Source of the DNA: Actinoallomurus spadix
GTDB lineage: Bacteria; Actinomycetota; Actinomycetes; Streptosporangiales; Streptosporangiaceae
Direction of reading: 5' to 3'
DNA length: 64,000 bases
NCBI RefSeq assembly: GCF_024055725.1
Contig: NZ_JAMXMX010000005.1
Location: forward strand, 186,001-250,000
In this document: in pieces, positions 25,939 through 34,479 of the stretch
Position numbering within the stretch: the first letter of the stretch is position 1
Layout of the letters: each line of letters starts with the position of its first letter
Translations under genes and position numbers: made by a program
Notes under the pieces: generated by a model
What the model saw: the letters and a program-made list of their open reading frames with translations, nothing else
Told to the model about the DNA's origin: nothing
Database searches by the model: none

Positions 25939-27522
25939 ATGCCGGATGCCGCTCCCCTGGAGCCGGGCGATCCGGCCGCGCTGGGGCAGTACCGGGTAGT
26001 CGGAAGGCTCGGAGAGGGCGGCCAGGGCGCGGTCTTCCTCGGCCGGTCCCCATCGGGGGACCCAGTGGCGATCAAGCTGCTGCACGAGCAGATGAACACC
26101 GACTCCTCCGCCCGGACGCGGTTCGCGCGCGAGGCCGAGGCCGCCCAGAAGGTGTCGGCCTTCTGCACGGCGCGGGTCCTGGACTACGACCTGACCGGCC
26201 GGCCGCCCTACATCATCAGCGAGTTCATCGACGGACCCCCGCTGTACGACGTGGTCCTTCAGGAGGGTCCTTTCGAGGGGGCGGCGCTCGAGCGCCTGGC
26301 GATCGGCACGGCGACCGCGCTCGCGGCCATTCACGAGGCCGGCATCGTCCACCGCGATTTCAAACCGAACAATGTTCTGCTGGCCTCCGACGGCCCGCGG
26401 GTGGTCGACTTCGGCATCGCCCGGTCGGTGGACTCCCAGCAGAGTTCGGTGACCGCGACGGGCATGGTCGTCGGCACGCCCGGATACCTCGCCCCGGAGC
26501 AGCTCACCGGTGAGCCGCTGACGCCGGCCGTGGACATCTTCGCCTGGGGCGCCACGATGGTCTTCGCGGCGACCGGGCGGTCGCCGTTCGAGGCCGAGAC
26601 GCTTCCGATCATCATCAACCGGATCCTCAACGAGGAGCCGGACCTGTCTCGGCTGCACGGCACCATGCGCGAGCTGGTCGCCGCCGCCCTGGACAAGAAC
26701 TCGCGCCGCCGCCCGGCCGCGCACCAGCTCCTGCTGCGCCTGCTCGGCCAGGTCGGCGCGGCGCCCGGCCCGGCCGCCGACCGCAACGACCTGCTCGACA
26801 AGGGCACCCAGATCGCCGCGCAGCTACCGCCGCCTCCGCCGATCGTGACCCCGCCGCCCGCGCTGCCGCCCATCGGCCCCGGCCCCTCCACGCCGCCGCC
26901 GATGCACCCCGGCCCGTCGACGCCGCCGCCGATGATGCACCCCGGCCCGGTGACGCCGAACCCGATGATGCGGCCGGGCCCGCAGACGCCCCCGCCGTGG
27001 CAGCAGGGTCAGGGCCGGCCCACGTACCCGCAGGGCGGGCAGTACGTCCCGCCGCCTCCGCAGAAGAAGAGCAACGCCCCGCTCTTCGTCGGTGTCGGCT
27101 GCGTCGTCGCGCTCCTCCTCGTCATCGGCGTGCCGATCGCGATCGGCGCGGGTTTCATGCACCGGGTCGGCACGAACGGGCTGCCGTCGGGCTTCGACGG
27201 CGAGTGGACCGGCAACGCCAGGCCGACGAGCAACCTCGCGTTCGGCACCAGCAAGTCCGCGAAGGTCGACCTCACGCTCTACCGCCTCATCAAGTCGGGC
27301 AACGTCCAGTACGAGACCTGTTCGGGCAGCCTGAGCAACCCCCAGGTCTCCGACGACGACAAGCAGGTGACGTTCCAGCAGAGCCTCACCTCGTGGGGAT
27401 CCGACCGGTGCCTGTCCCCCTCGTACGTGACGCTGATCCTGGACGGCTCGTCGATGACCTGGCAGATGAGCCAGACCGCCGGCGGCGTCCCGATCGCCAG
27501 CGGAACCCTCACCAAGCAGTAG
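25939..27522 (+). CDS. Receptor-type serine/threonine protein kinase
   Basis: 527 residues. The Hanks-type kinase domain covers about residues 15-275, with glycine loop GRLGEGGQGAVF, catalytic Lys46 (AIKLL), HRD at 138-140 within VHRDFKPNN, and DFG at 157-159. A proline-rich linker follows, then one membrane helix around 381-405 (VGVGCVVALLLVIGVPIAIG), then an extracellular domain of about 110 residues beginning GFDGEWTGNA with two cysteines that could pair. It has no PASTA repeats, so the outside signal is not peptidoglycan in the PknB manner. The start follows GGAAGGGG. The neighbour downstream is a paralogue with a nearly identical kinase domain. Confidence 0.95.
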   Translation: MPDAAPLEPGDPAALGQYRVVGRLGEGGQGAVFLGRSPSGDPVAIKLLHEQMNTDSSARTRFAREAEAAQKVSAFCTARVLDYDLTGRPPYIISEFIDGPPLYDVVLQEGPFEGAALERLAIGTATALAAIHEAGIVHRDFKPNNVLLASDGPRVVDFGIARSVDSQQSSVTATGMVVGTPGYLAPEQLTGEPLTPAVDIFAWGATMVFAATGRSPFEAETLPIIINRILNEEPDLSRLHGTMRELVAAALDKNSRRRPAAHQLLLRLLGQVGAAPGPAADRNDLLDKGTQIAAQLPPPPPIVTPPPALPPIGPGPSTPPPMHPGPSTPPPMMHPGPVTPNPMMRPGPQTPPPWQQGQGRPTYPQGGQYVPPPPQKKSNAPLFVGVGCVVALLLVIGVPIAIGAGFMHRVGTNGLPSGFDGEWTGNARPTSNLAFGTSKSAKVDLTLYRLIKSGNVQYETCSGSLSNPQVSDDDKQVTFQQSLTSWGSDRCLSPSYVTLILDGSSMTWQMSQTAGGVPIASGTLTKQ

Positions 27523-27567
27523 ACCCCTCGAAGAAGGGTCCCTGAACCAGTCCCAGGGAGGACGCCC

Positions 27568-30375
27568 ATGCCCGGAAGCCCGTTGCGGGCCGGCGACCCC
27601 GAGCGCGTGGGGGCGTACGCCCTCACCGGCCGTCTGGGCGAGGGCGGGCAGGGGGTGGTCTACCTCGGTACGGCGCCCGACGGCGGGCAGGTCGCGGTCA
27701 AGCTCCTGCACGCGCAGTTCAGCGGCGACGCGAAGGTACGGGCCCGGTTCGCCGGGGAGCTCACCAGCGCCAAGCGGGTCGCGCCGTTCTGCACGGCCCG
27801 GATCCTCGACGCCGACGTCGAGGGCGACACGCCGTACCTCGTCAGCGAGTTCATCGACGGGCCGTCGCTGCGGGAGGTCGTCGACGCGGAGGGCCCCCGG
27901 TGGGGCGAGTCCCTGCAGCGCCTGGCGATCGGCACGGTCACCGCGCTGGCGGCGATCCATGAGGCGGGCATCGTCCACCGTGATTTCAAGCCCTCGAACG
28001 TGCTGCTCGCCTCCGACGGCCCGCGGGTGATCGACTTCGGGATCGCCCGTGCCCTCGACGCCACCGGCACCCTGTCCAGCACGGCGGTGGGCACACCGTC
28101 GTACATGTCGCCCGAGCAGATCTCCGGGCAGGTCGTCGGCCCGGCGACGGACGTGTTCGCCTGGGCGTGCACGATCGTCTTCGCCGCCACGGGTTCGCCC
28201 GCGTTCGGGCAGGACTCCATCCCCGCCGTGATGAACCGGGTCCTGCACCAGGAGCCGTACCTCGGGATGCTCACCGGCCCGCTCCGGGAGATCGTCGCGG
28301 CCTGCCTGGCGAAGGAGCCCGGCCGGCGGCCCACGACTCAGCAGATCCTGCTGCGCCTGCTCAGCCACGAAGGGGTCGTCCTGCCGGGTACGGGCGCGCC
28401 GGCGCCCACGACCATGCTGCAGGAAGGCGCGCAGGTCGCGGCCGAGGGGGCGCCGTCCGGTGGGTGGGTCTCCCCTGGGTCCTCCGCACCGGCGGGCGAC
28501 GTCCCGCCACCCGGCCCGTACGCGGCGGGCGGTGACACTCCGCCCCCCGGGCCGTCCGCGCCGGCGGGCGACACTCCGCCCCGCGGCCTGCCTGGGCCCG
28601 GCGCGACACCGTACGGTCGCTGGCCGGACCCCGGGCCCTACGGCCCACCGTCGCCGTACGCTCCCCATCGGCCCGGCGGAGGCCTGGGGACCGTGCCGTA
28701 TCCGCCGGCCGGGGCCGCCCAGCGGCGGATCCGCCCCCGCGTCGTCGCCGCCATCGCCGCGGGTGCGGTGGTGATGATCGCCACCAGCGCGATGGGGGTG
28801 TACCGGGCGATCGACGGCTACCGCACGCACTCGGGTCCCGGCCCGACGCACGGCCCGGTGGGCCGGGTGGGCGGCGGCTTCCGGATGGCGATGTACGCCC
28901 CGGAGGCCATCGACCCGTCCAACGCCGTGCTCACCTCGGACGTGTTCGTGGCCGAGAACCTCTTCACCGGACTGACCAGGATCAAGCCCGACGGCTCGCT
29001 CGCCAAGGCGCTGGCGACGGAGATGACCCCCGGCGCCGGCTGCACGCAGTGGCACTTCACGATCAGGCAGGGCACGACCTTCACCGACGGGAACGCCGTC
29101 GACGCCGCCGCGTTCGTCCGCGGCTGGAATCGCGCCGCGCGTGGCAAGGGCATGGGCTACCTGATGACCGGCATCCAGGGCTACGCCGACGTCGCCGCGG
29201 GAAGGCGCGCCACGATGTCGGGGGTGGTGGCCGAGGGCTCCACCGGGTTGCGGGTCACCCTGGCCAAGCCCGACTGCGACTTCGCCATGAGGGCGGCCAC
29301 CCCGCCGTTCGCGCCGGTCCCGCCGTCCGCGGGCGACCCGGGCAACACCGCGTTCAACGACCGGCCGATCGGCAATGGCCCGTTCAAGATCGGCGGGTAC
29401 ACCGCCAGCCGGCAGCTGAGCCTGGTCCGGAACGACTCCTACGCCTTCGCCCGGCCGAAGCTCGACACGGTCGACGTCGCCTTCGTCTCCGACCTCGACC
29501 AGGCGCTGGCGGGCTTCGACGGCCGCCGGTACGACTGGGTCCAGGTCGACGGGGCGGCGACGATCGCGAGCGCCCTCGCCCGCCACACCACGGACCACAA
29601 GCTCATCCAGGTCGCCTCGACCACCATGACGTACCTGACGCCGATCACGGATCAGGGGCCGATGAAGTCCAAGGAGGCGCGGCTCGCCGTCTCCTACGCG
29701 CTGAACCGCAAGGACCTGGCCACGGCGCTCGGCCCGGGCTACACGCCGGCCACCTCCCTGGTGGCGCCCGCGGTGCCCGGCGCGTACGTGGGCGGCTGCA
29801 CCGCCTGCGCGTTCGACGCCGCCCAGGCACGGTCGCTCGCGACGCGGGCGGGCATGGGGGCGGGCACGAAAGTGACGCTCACCACCGCCGACCTCCCCGC
29901 CGCGATCAAGGTCATGACGCTGGTGCAGAACCAGCTGAAGGCGGTGCTGGGCTGGGACGTCCAGGTGCGGCGCCTGAGGACCGGCGACTTCTACGAGGAC
30001 ATGTCCGGCAAGAACCCGCAGGGCCTGTACCGGCTCTCCTGGGCCGCCGACTACCCGTCGGCCGCGAACGTCCTCGACTCACTGCTGTCCAGCGACGCCA
30101 TCCAGCGCAAGGGCGACGGTTCCACCAGCGGCTCGAACTACGCGCGCTACCGCAACCCGGCGTTCGACGCCGCCATGAACGCCGCCCGCGCCACCCAGGA
30201 CCAGACCCAGCGGACCGAGCGACTCCACGCGGCCGAGAAGATCGCGCTCGACGACATGGCCATGATCCCCCTGTGCTCGCATCCGGTGTACCGGGTCGCC
30301 GACACCGCGTCCTTCGTCGGCATGGACCTGGACTACACCGGCTTCCCGGTGCTCACCACGACCGCGCACGTGTGA
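27568..30375 (+). CDS. Serine/threonine kinase fused to an extracellular family 5 solute-binding domain
   Basis: 935 residues. Kinase domain at about 15-270: GRLGEGGQGVVYLG, Lys45 (AVKLL), VHRDFKPSN with Asp139, DFG 156-158. A Pro/Gly-rich linker precedes one membrane helix at about 390-410 (VVAAIAAGAVVMIATSAMGVY). An extracellular region of about 500 residues is a complete oligopeptide/nickel-binding-protein-type (SBP family 5) domain: MAMYAPEAIDPSNA, LFTGLTRIKPDGSLAKALA, WHFTIRQGTTFTDGNAVDAA and NDRPIGNGPFKIGGY. It probably senses a peptide or small ligand outside and signals by phosphorylation inside. The Shine-Dalgarno is GGGAGGACGCCC. It is downstream of a kinase paralogue with a 45-bp gap holding a small GACCC/GGGTC hairpin. 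Confidence 0.95.
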   Translation: MPGSPLRAGDPERVGAYALTGRLGEGGQGVVYLGTAPDGGQVAVKLLHAQFSGDAKVRARFAGELTSAKRVAPFCTARILDADVEGDTPYLVSEFIDGPSLREVVDAEGPRWGESLQRLAIGTVTALAAIHEAGIVHRDFKPSNVLLASDGPRVIDFGIARALDATGTLSSTAVGTPSYMSPEQISGQVVGPATDVFAWACTIVFAATGSPAFGQDSIPAVMNRVLHQEPYLGMLTGPLREIVAACLAKEPGRRPTTQQILLRLLSHEGVVLPGTGAPAPTTMLQEGAQVAAEGAPSGGWVSPGSSAPAGDVPPPGPYAAGGDTPPPGPSAPAGDTPPRGLPGPGATPYGRWPDPGPYGPPSPYAPHRPGGGLGTVPYPPAGAAQRRIRPRVVAAIAAGAVVMIATSAMGVYRAIDGYRTHSGPGPTHGPVGRVGGGFRMAMYAPEAIDPSNAVLTSDVFVAENLFTGLTRIKPDGSLAKALATEMTPGAGCTQWHFTIRQGTTFTDGNAVDAAAFVRGWNRAARGKGMGYLMTGIQGYADVAAGRRATMSGVVAEGSTGLRVTLAKPDCDFAMRAATPPFAPVPPSAGDPGNTAFNDRPIGNGPFKIGGYTASRQLSLVRNDSYAFARPKLDTVDVAFVSDLDQALAGFDGRRYDWVQVDGAATIASALARHTTDHKLIQVASTTMTYLTPITDQGPMKSKEARLAVSYALNRKDLATALGPGYTPATSLVAPAVPGAYVGGCTACAFDAAQARSLATRAGMGAGTKVTLTTADLPAAIKVMTLVQNQLKAVLGWDVQVRRLRTGDFYEDMSGKNPQGLYRLSWAADYPSAANVLDSLLSSDAIQRKGDGSTSGSNYARYRNPAFDAAMNAARATQDQTQRTERLHAAEKIALDDMAMIPLCSHPVYRVADTASFVGMDLDYTGFPVLTTTAHV

Positions 30376-30391
30376 GCGCGCCGCCGGGGAG

Positions 30392-31519
30392 TCAGGCGAG
30401 CGGCAGCCGCACGGTCACGATGAGGCCACCGTCCTCGCGCGGCGTGGCAATGACCGTTCCGCCGTGCGCGCCGACCACCGAGCGCACGATCGACAGGCCC
30501 AGGCCCGCGCCCTTGGACGACTCGATCCGGTCGGTGTTGAGCCGGCGGAACGGCTCGAACAGGCTCTGCACCTCGTAGGCGGGCACCACCGGCCCGGTGT
30601 TCTCCACCTGGCAGGTCGCCCAGCCGTCCAGGACTCCGGTGCGGACGACGACCATCCCGTCGTCGACGTTGTGCCGGATCGCGTTGTCGACGAGGTTCGA
30701 GACCAGGTGCTCGAGCAGCACCGGGTCCCCCACCGTCGGCGCCTCGGTGAGCTCCGGCTTGATGTCGATGTCCGGCCGGTCCGCCCGGCCGCCCGTCTTG
30801 AGGACCGTGGAGGCGACCTCGCCCAGGTCCACCTGGGTGCGGGTCGTCAGCTCGCGCTCGCTGCGGGCGAGGAGGAGCAGTCCCTCGATCAGGCGCTCGT
30901 GGCGGGCGTTGTTCGCCAGGAGCGTCTTGCCGACCGTCTTCATGTCCTCCGACGCCTCGGGGTCGGTGACCGCGACCTCCAGGAGCGTCCGGTTGATGGC
31001 GAGCGGCGTGCGCAGTTCGTGCGAGGCGTTGCTGACGAACCGGCGCTGCGTGTCGAACGCCTGGCTGAGGCGGTCGAGCATGGCGTCGAACGTGTCGGCC
31101 AGCTCCTTGATCTCGTCCTCGGGGCCCTGCAGGGCGATCCGCTGGTGCAGGGTGCTCTCGGAGAGCTTGCGCGCGGTGGCCGTGACCTTCTGCAGCGGCG
31201 CGAGCGCCCGGTCGGCGACGAACCAGCCGAGGGCCAGCGCGATCAGCCCGACGCCGAGCAGCGCGAACGCCGACTGCACGATCAGCCGGTGCTGCACCTC
31301 GTCGATGAAGGCCCGCCGGATCGCGTCCGCCTGCTGCTGCGTCAGCCCCGGCTCGGCCGACTGCACGCTGAACGGCAGGTTCTCCAGGATGTTGGTGACC
31401 AGGACGTACGCGACGGTCAGCAGCAGGAAGCCCGCGGCGAAGAACAGCCCGCCGTACAGCAGCGTGAGCCGCAGCCGCACGGTCATGCGGCGCGGCAGCG
31501 AGCCCGGCGAAGGGATCAA
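30392..31519 (-). CDS. Two-component sensor histidine kinase (CutS-like)
   Basis: 375 residues: two membrane helices (LTLLYGGLFFAAGFLLLTVAY and AFALLGVGLIALALGWFVA) flank a short extracellular loop of about 65 residues. HAMP, H-box (VSNASHELRTPLAINR), N-box (LVSNLVDNAIRHN) and G-box (KGAGLGLSIVRSV) follow. Translation begins at TTG 31519 overlapping the response-regulator stop, or at ATG 31486. Position near hemH, IMPase and sepH recalls CutRS of Streptomyces, which links extracytoplasmic redox state to secreted-protein folding; the orthology is from memory and should be treated as likely, not proven. Confidence 0.93.
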   Translation of the reverse strand: MIPSPGSLPRRMTVRLRLTLLYGGLFFAAGFLLLTVAYVLVTNILENLPFSVQSAEPGLTQQQADAIRRAFIDEVQHRLIVQSAFALLGVGLIALALGWFVADRALAPLQKVTATARKLSESTLHQRIALQGPEDEIKELADTFDAMLDRLSQAFDTQRRFVSNASHELRTPLAINRTLLEVAVTDPEASEDMKTVGKTLLANNARHERLIEGLLLLARSERELTTRTQVDLGEVASTVLKTGGRADRPDIDIKPELTEAPTVGDPVLLEHLVSNLVDNAIRHNVDDGMVVVRTGVLDGWATCQVENTGPVVPAYEVQSLFEPFRRLNTDRIESSKGAGLGLSIVRSVVGAHGGTVIATPREDGGLIVTVRLPLA

Positions 31520-32169
31520 AGACGATACCCCGCGCCCGGAACGGTCTCGATGACCTGGGGCTCACCGAGCTTCTTGCGCAGCGTCATCATCGTCACCCGC
31601 ACCACGTTGGTGAACGGGTCGATGTTCTCGTCCCAGGCCTTCTCCAGCAGGTGCTCGGCGCTGACGACGGTGCCCTGGGCCCGCATCAGCACCTCCAGGA
31701 CGGCGAACTCCTTGGGCGTCAGGTCGACCGGGCGGCCGTCCCGGGTGACGGAGCGGCGCGCGGGGTCCAGCCGGACGCCGGCGCGCTCGAGCACGGGCGG
31801 CAGCGGCGGTGCGGAACGCCGGCTCAGCGCGCGGATCCGCGCGATCAGCTCGGCGAAGGCGAACGGCGTGGCGAGGTAGTCGTCGGCGCCGATCGACAGC
31901 CCCTCGACCTTGTCGTCCAGCTCACCGGCCGCGGTCAGCATGAGGACCCGCGCCGTGGCCCCGTCGGCGACGAGGCTCCGGCAGACCTCGTCGCCGTGGA
32001 CCCGCGGCAGGTCGCGGTCCAGTACGACCACGTCGTAGTCGTTGACGCTGGTCCGCTCCAGCGCGCTGGCGCCGTCGTACGCGACGTCGACGGCCATCGC
32101 CTCGCGCCGTAGCCCGGTGGCGATGGTGTCGGCGAGTACGCGCTCGTCCTCGACGACCAGGACTCTCAC
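31516..32169 (-). CDS. OmpR-family response regulator (CutR-like)
   Basis: 217 residues. The receiver domain has the acidic pair near VLVVEDE, the phospho-acceptor Asp in DVVVLDRDLP and the conserved Lys region; the C-terminal winged helix reads LTPKEFAVLEVLMRAQGTVVS and VVRVTMMTLRKKLG. The GTG start at 32169 follows an AAACAG sequence. It overlaps the kinase by four bases, a standard coupled pair. It binds DNA when phosphorylated by the partner kinase; targets are unknown. Confidence 0.95.
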   Translation of the reverse strand: MRVLVVEDERVLADTIATGLRREAMAVDVAYDGASALERTSVNDYDVVVLDRDLPRVHGDEVCRSLVADGATARVLMLTAAGELDDKVEGLSIGADDYLATPFAFAELIARIRALSRRSAPPLPPVLERAGVRLDPARRSVTRDGRPVDLTPKEFAVLEVLMRAQGTVVSAEHLLEKAWDENIDPFTNVVRVTMMTLRKKLGEPQVIETVPGAGYRL

Positions 32170-32327
32170 CTGTTTCCACCCCCTGGAAGGCCACGCGCTG
32201 GACCGGCGGATCCAGTTATGTCACAGCGCGTGTAAGTCCCCGATAAGCCACGTCCAGGATATTCGGAGGTTTACCGCGAACACCGCCATGGGTAGGGGTG
32301 CCTGGCGACCCATTGAAAGGAGACCGC

Positions 32328-32498
32328 GTGGGCGAGTTGACGGCCACGATCCACCAGCGCCTGTCCGATGCGTACGTTTCGCTCCGGACAGCCCGCGACA
32401 CGGGCGACGATCTCCTTGTCGACGCCCAACAGGCCGAGATCGACGACCTGCGGCGTACGGCCGCGGACCACGGGATCGACCTCCCGCGCTGCGACTGA
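32328..32498 (+). CDS. Small conserved-type protein of 56 residues
   Basis: The GTG at 32328 sits behind AAAGGAGA with ideal spacing, giving VGELTATIHQRLSDAYVSLR and onward to GIDLPRCD. It is predicted all-helical and acidic, with no membrane segment. An upstream in-frame ATG at 32298 lacks a ribosome site and was not chosen. Similar small helical proteins occur near CutRS/IMPase genes in other actinobacteria as far as I recall; function unknown. Confidence 0.75.
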   Translation: MGELTATIHQRLSDAYVSLRTARDTGDDLLVDAQQAEIDDLRRTAADHGIDLPRCD

Positions 32499-32534
32499 CC
32501 GTCCCGGCGCAGGCGAATTCAGCAGACGTACGGG

Positions 32535-32560
32535 GGCCCCGCACCGATCGGTGCGGGGCC
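32535..32560. terminator. Bidirectional hairpin terminator
   Basis: A perfect 11-bp stem (GGCCCCGCACC / GGTGCGGGGCC) with GATC loop lies between the convergent 56-residue gene and the inositol monophosphatase gene. Flanking CGTACG sequences can extend the stem imperfectly. Confidence 0.75.
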
Positions 32561-32589
32561 TCGCGTACGCGGTGCGAAGGAGTCCTCCG

Positions 32590-33399
32590 TCAGCCGCCGG
32601 CGGCGCCGGACTCGTCGAGGAGGTCGTGCAGCGGGCCGAACAGGTCGGGCGCGGCGGCGATCGTGAGGTGGGCGCTCGGCGGGCGGCCGTTCAGACCGCC
32701 GACCGCCCCGCCGGCCTCCTGGACGATCAGCGCGCCGGCGGCGAAGTCCCAGATCTGGGGTCCCTGCTCGTAGTAGGCGTCGACACGGCCCGCGGCCACG
32801 GAGCACAGGTCCACGGCCGCCGAGCCGCCGCGCCGGATGTCGCGGACACGGGGCAGGATCCGGCGCAGGGACTCGGCCTGGCGGGCGCGGCGCTCGGCGG
32901 CGTACCCGAAGCCGGTCGCGACCAGCGCGTGGTCCAGGGAGACGCCGGTGTTGCACCGCAGCGGCCGGGTCGAGCCGTCCGCCCGCATGAGGTGGGAGCC
33001 CCGGCCCCGCGCGGCGGTGTACAGCTCGCCGCGGGCGGGGACGGCGACGACCCCGACCACGACCTCGCCGTCGACCTCGGCGGCGATGCTGACGGCCCAG
33101 TCGGGCAGGTCGTACAGGTAGTTGACCGTGCCGTCGATCGGGTCGACGATCCAGCGGACGCCGCTGGTCCCGCCGGTCTCACCGCCCTCCTCGCCGAGGA
33201 AGGCGTCACCCGGCCGGGCGGCCCGGATGCGGTCGACGATCAGCCGCTCGGACGCCTTGTCCATCTCGGTGACGACGTCGGTGGAGCTGCTCTTGGTGTA
33301 TGCCACGCCGAGATCGGCCGGTCGCCGGTCGACGAGCATGACGCCGGCGACCTCCGCCGTGCTGATCGCCAGTTCCAACAGGTCCTGCGGGTCCTGCAC
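32590..33399 (-). CDS. Inositol monophosphatase-family phosphatase
   Basis: 269 residues with the Mg2+-dependent Li+-sensitive phosphatase motifs: LGEEGGE, WIVDPIDGTVNYLYDLP (metal-binding Asp and the DGT core), SVSIA-type strand DWAVSIAAEVDG, and the C-terminal WDFAAGALIVQEAGG. It hydrolyses inositol-1-phosphate or a related sugar/nucleotide phosphate (histidinol-phosphate phosphatases share the fold). The GTG start follows a GAGGGGGGAAC Shine-Dalgarno. It is 17 bp after the ferrochelatase gene and probably in its transcript. Confidence 0.95.
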   Translation of the reverse strand: MQDPQDLLELAISTAEVAGVMLVDRRPADLGVAYTKSSSTDVVTEMDKASERLIVDRIRAARPGDAFLGEEGGETGGTSGVRWIVDPIDGTVNYLYDLPDWAVSIAAEVDGEVVVGVVAVPARGELYTAARGRGSHLMRADGSTRPLRCNTGVSLDHALVATGFGYAAERRARQAESLRRILPRVRDIRRGGSAAVDLCSVAAGRVDAYYEQGPQIWDFAAGALIVQEAGGAVGGLNGRPPSAHLTIAAAPDLFGPLHDLLDESGAAGG

Positions 33400-33416
33400 G
33401 TTCCCCCCTCGCTGTT

Positions 33417-34445
33417 TCAGCTCGTGCGGCCGCGTACGGCCTCTTCGGCGCGGCGGCAGTGGCCCGCCGCGCAGTGGTCCGGGCGCGGTCCGAGGCCGCC
33501 CAGCGCGGGGCGTTCGGCGCCGTCGCGTTCGAGGAGCAGCTCACGGACCATCGCGACGAAGCGGGGATGGGTGCCCGGCGTGGCCGCCCGCTCGATCCGC
33601 AGGCCCAGGCGGCCGGCGAGCTCGGCCGCCTCGACGTCCAGGTCGTACTTGACCTCCATGTGGTCGGAGACGAAACCGACCGGCACGATGACCGCCGCGC
33701 GGACGCCCTCGCCGTGGAGCTCGGTGAGGTGGTCGAGGACGTCCGGCTCCAGCCACGGCACGCTGGGCGGGCCGCTGCGGCTCTGGTACACCAGGTCCCA
33801 GGGACGGCCCGCCCCCAGCGTCTCCGCGACGAGGGCGGAGATGTCGTTCAGCTCCGCGACGTAGTCCTCGCGGCCTGGCTGGGCCAGCGGCACGCTGTGC
33901 GCGGTGAAGACCAGGCGTGCGTCGTCGCGCAGGTCGGCGGGCAGCCGGCCGAGGGCGGCCCGGGTGTTCTCGATCACCGGCTCGACGAAGCCTGGGTGGT
34001 TGTAGTAGATGCGGAGCTTGTCCACCTCAGGGGCGTCCTCGACCTCGGCGCGGGCCCGGTCGATGTCCTCGAGGTACTGCCGGCAGCAGGAGTAGCCGCT
34101 GTAGGCGGAGGTCACGAACGCCGCCGCCCGGCGTACACCGTCGGCCTTCATCCGGCGCAGCGTGTCCGCGAGGAACGGGTGCCAGTTCCGGTTCCCCCAG
34201 TAGACCGGCAGGTCGACGCCGTTCGCGGCGAAGTCGGCCTCGATGGCGGCCTTGAGGTCGCGGCACTGCTGGTTGATGGGGCTGGCGCCGCCGAAGTGGT
34301 GGTAGTGCTCGGCCACGCTCTCGAGGCGGGCCCGCGGGACTCCCCGGCCCCGCGTGACGTTCTCCAGGAACGGCATGACGTCCTCGGGCCTCTCCGGCCC
34401 ACCGAAGGACAGCAACAGCAGCGCGTCGTACGGCATGTCCACCAT
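33417..34445 (-). CDS. hemH: Ferrochelatase (coproporphyrin-type)
   Basis: 342 residues. It inserts Fe2+ into the porphyrin ring; in actinobacteria the enzyme normally acts on coproporphyrin III (CpfC) in the coproheme route. Visible features are LLLSFGGPERPEDVMPFLENV, AFVTSAYSGYSCCRQY, FTAHSVPLAQPG (catalytic His) and the VGFVSDHMEVKYDLD region. Cysteines at YSCCRQY and in the C-terminal HCAAGHC fit the [2Fe-2S] cluster known in actinobacterial ferrochelatases. The C-terminus is Arg-rich. Upstream of the IMPase gene on the same strand. Confidence 0.96.
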   Translation of the reverse strand: MVDMPYDALLLLSFGGPERPEDVMPFLENVTRGRGVPRARLESVAEHYHHFGGASPINQQCRDLKAAIEADFAANGVDLPVYWGNRNWHPFLADTLRRMKADGVRRAAAFVTSAYSGYSCCRQYLEDIDRARAEVEDAPEVDKLRIYYNHPGFVEPVIENTRAALGRLPADLRDDARLVFTAHSVPLAQPGREDYVAELNDISALVAETLGAGRPWDLVYQSRSGPPSVPWLEPDVLDHLTELHGEGVRAAVIVPVGFVSDHMEVKYDLDVEAAELAGRLGLRIERAATPGTHPRFVAMVRELLLERDGAERPALGGLGPRPDHCAAGHCRRAEEAVRGRTS

Positions 34446-34479
34446 CCAACCAGCCGTACGACGCCGCCCGGCACGCCCC

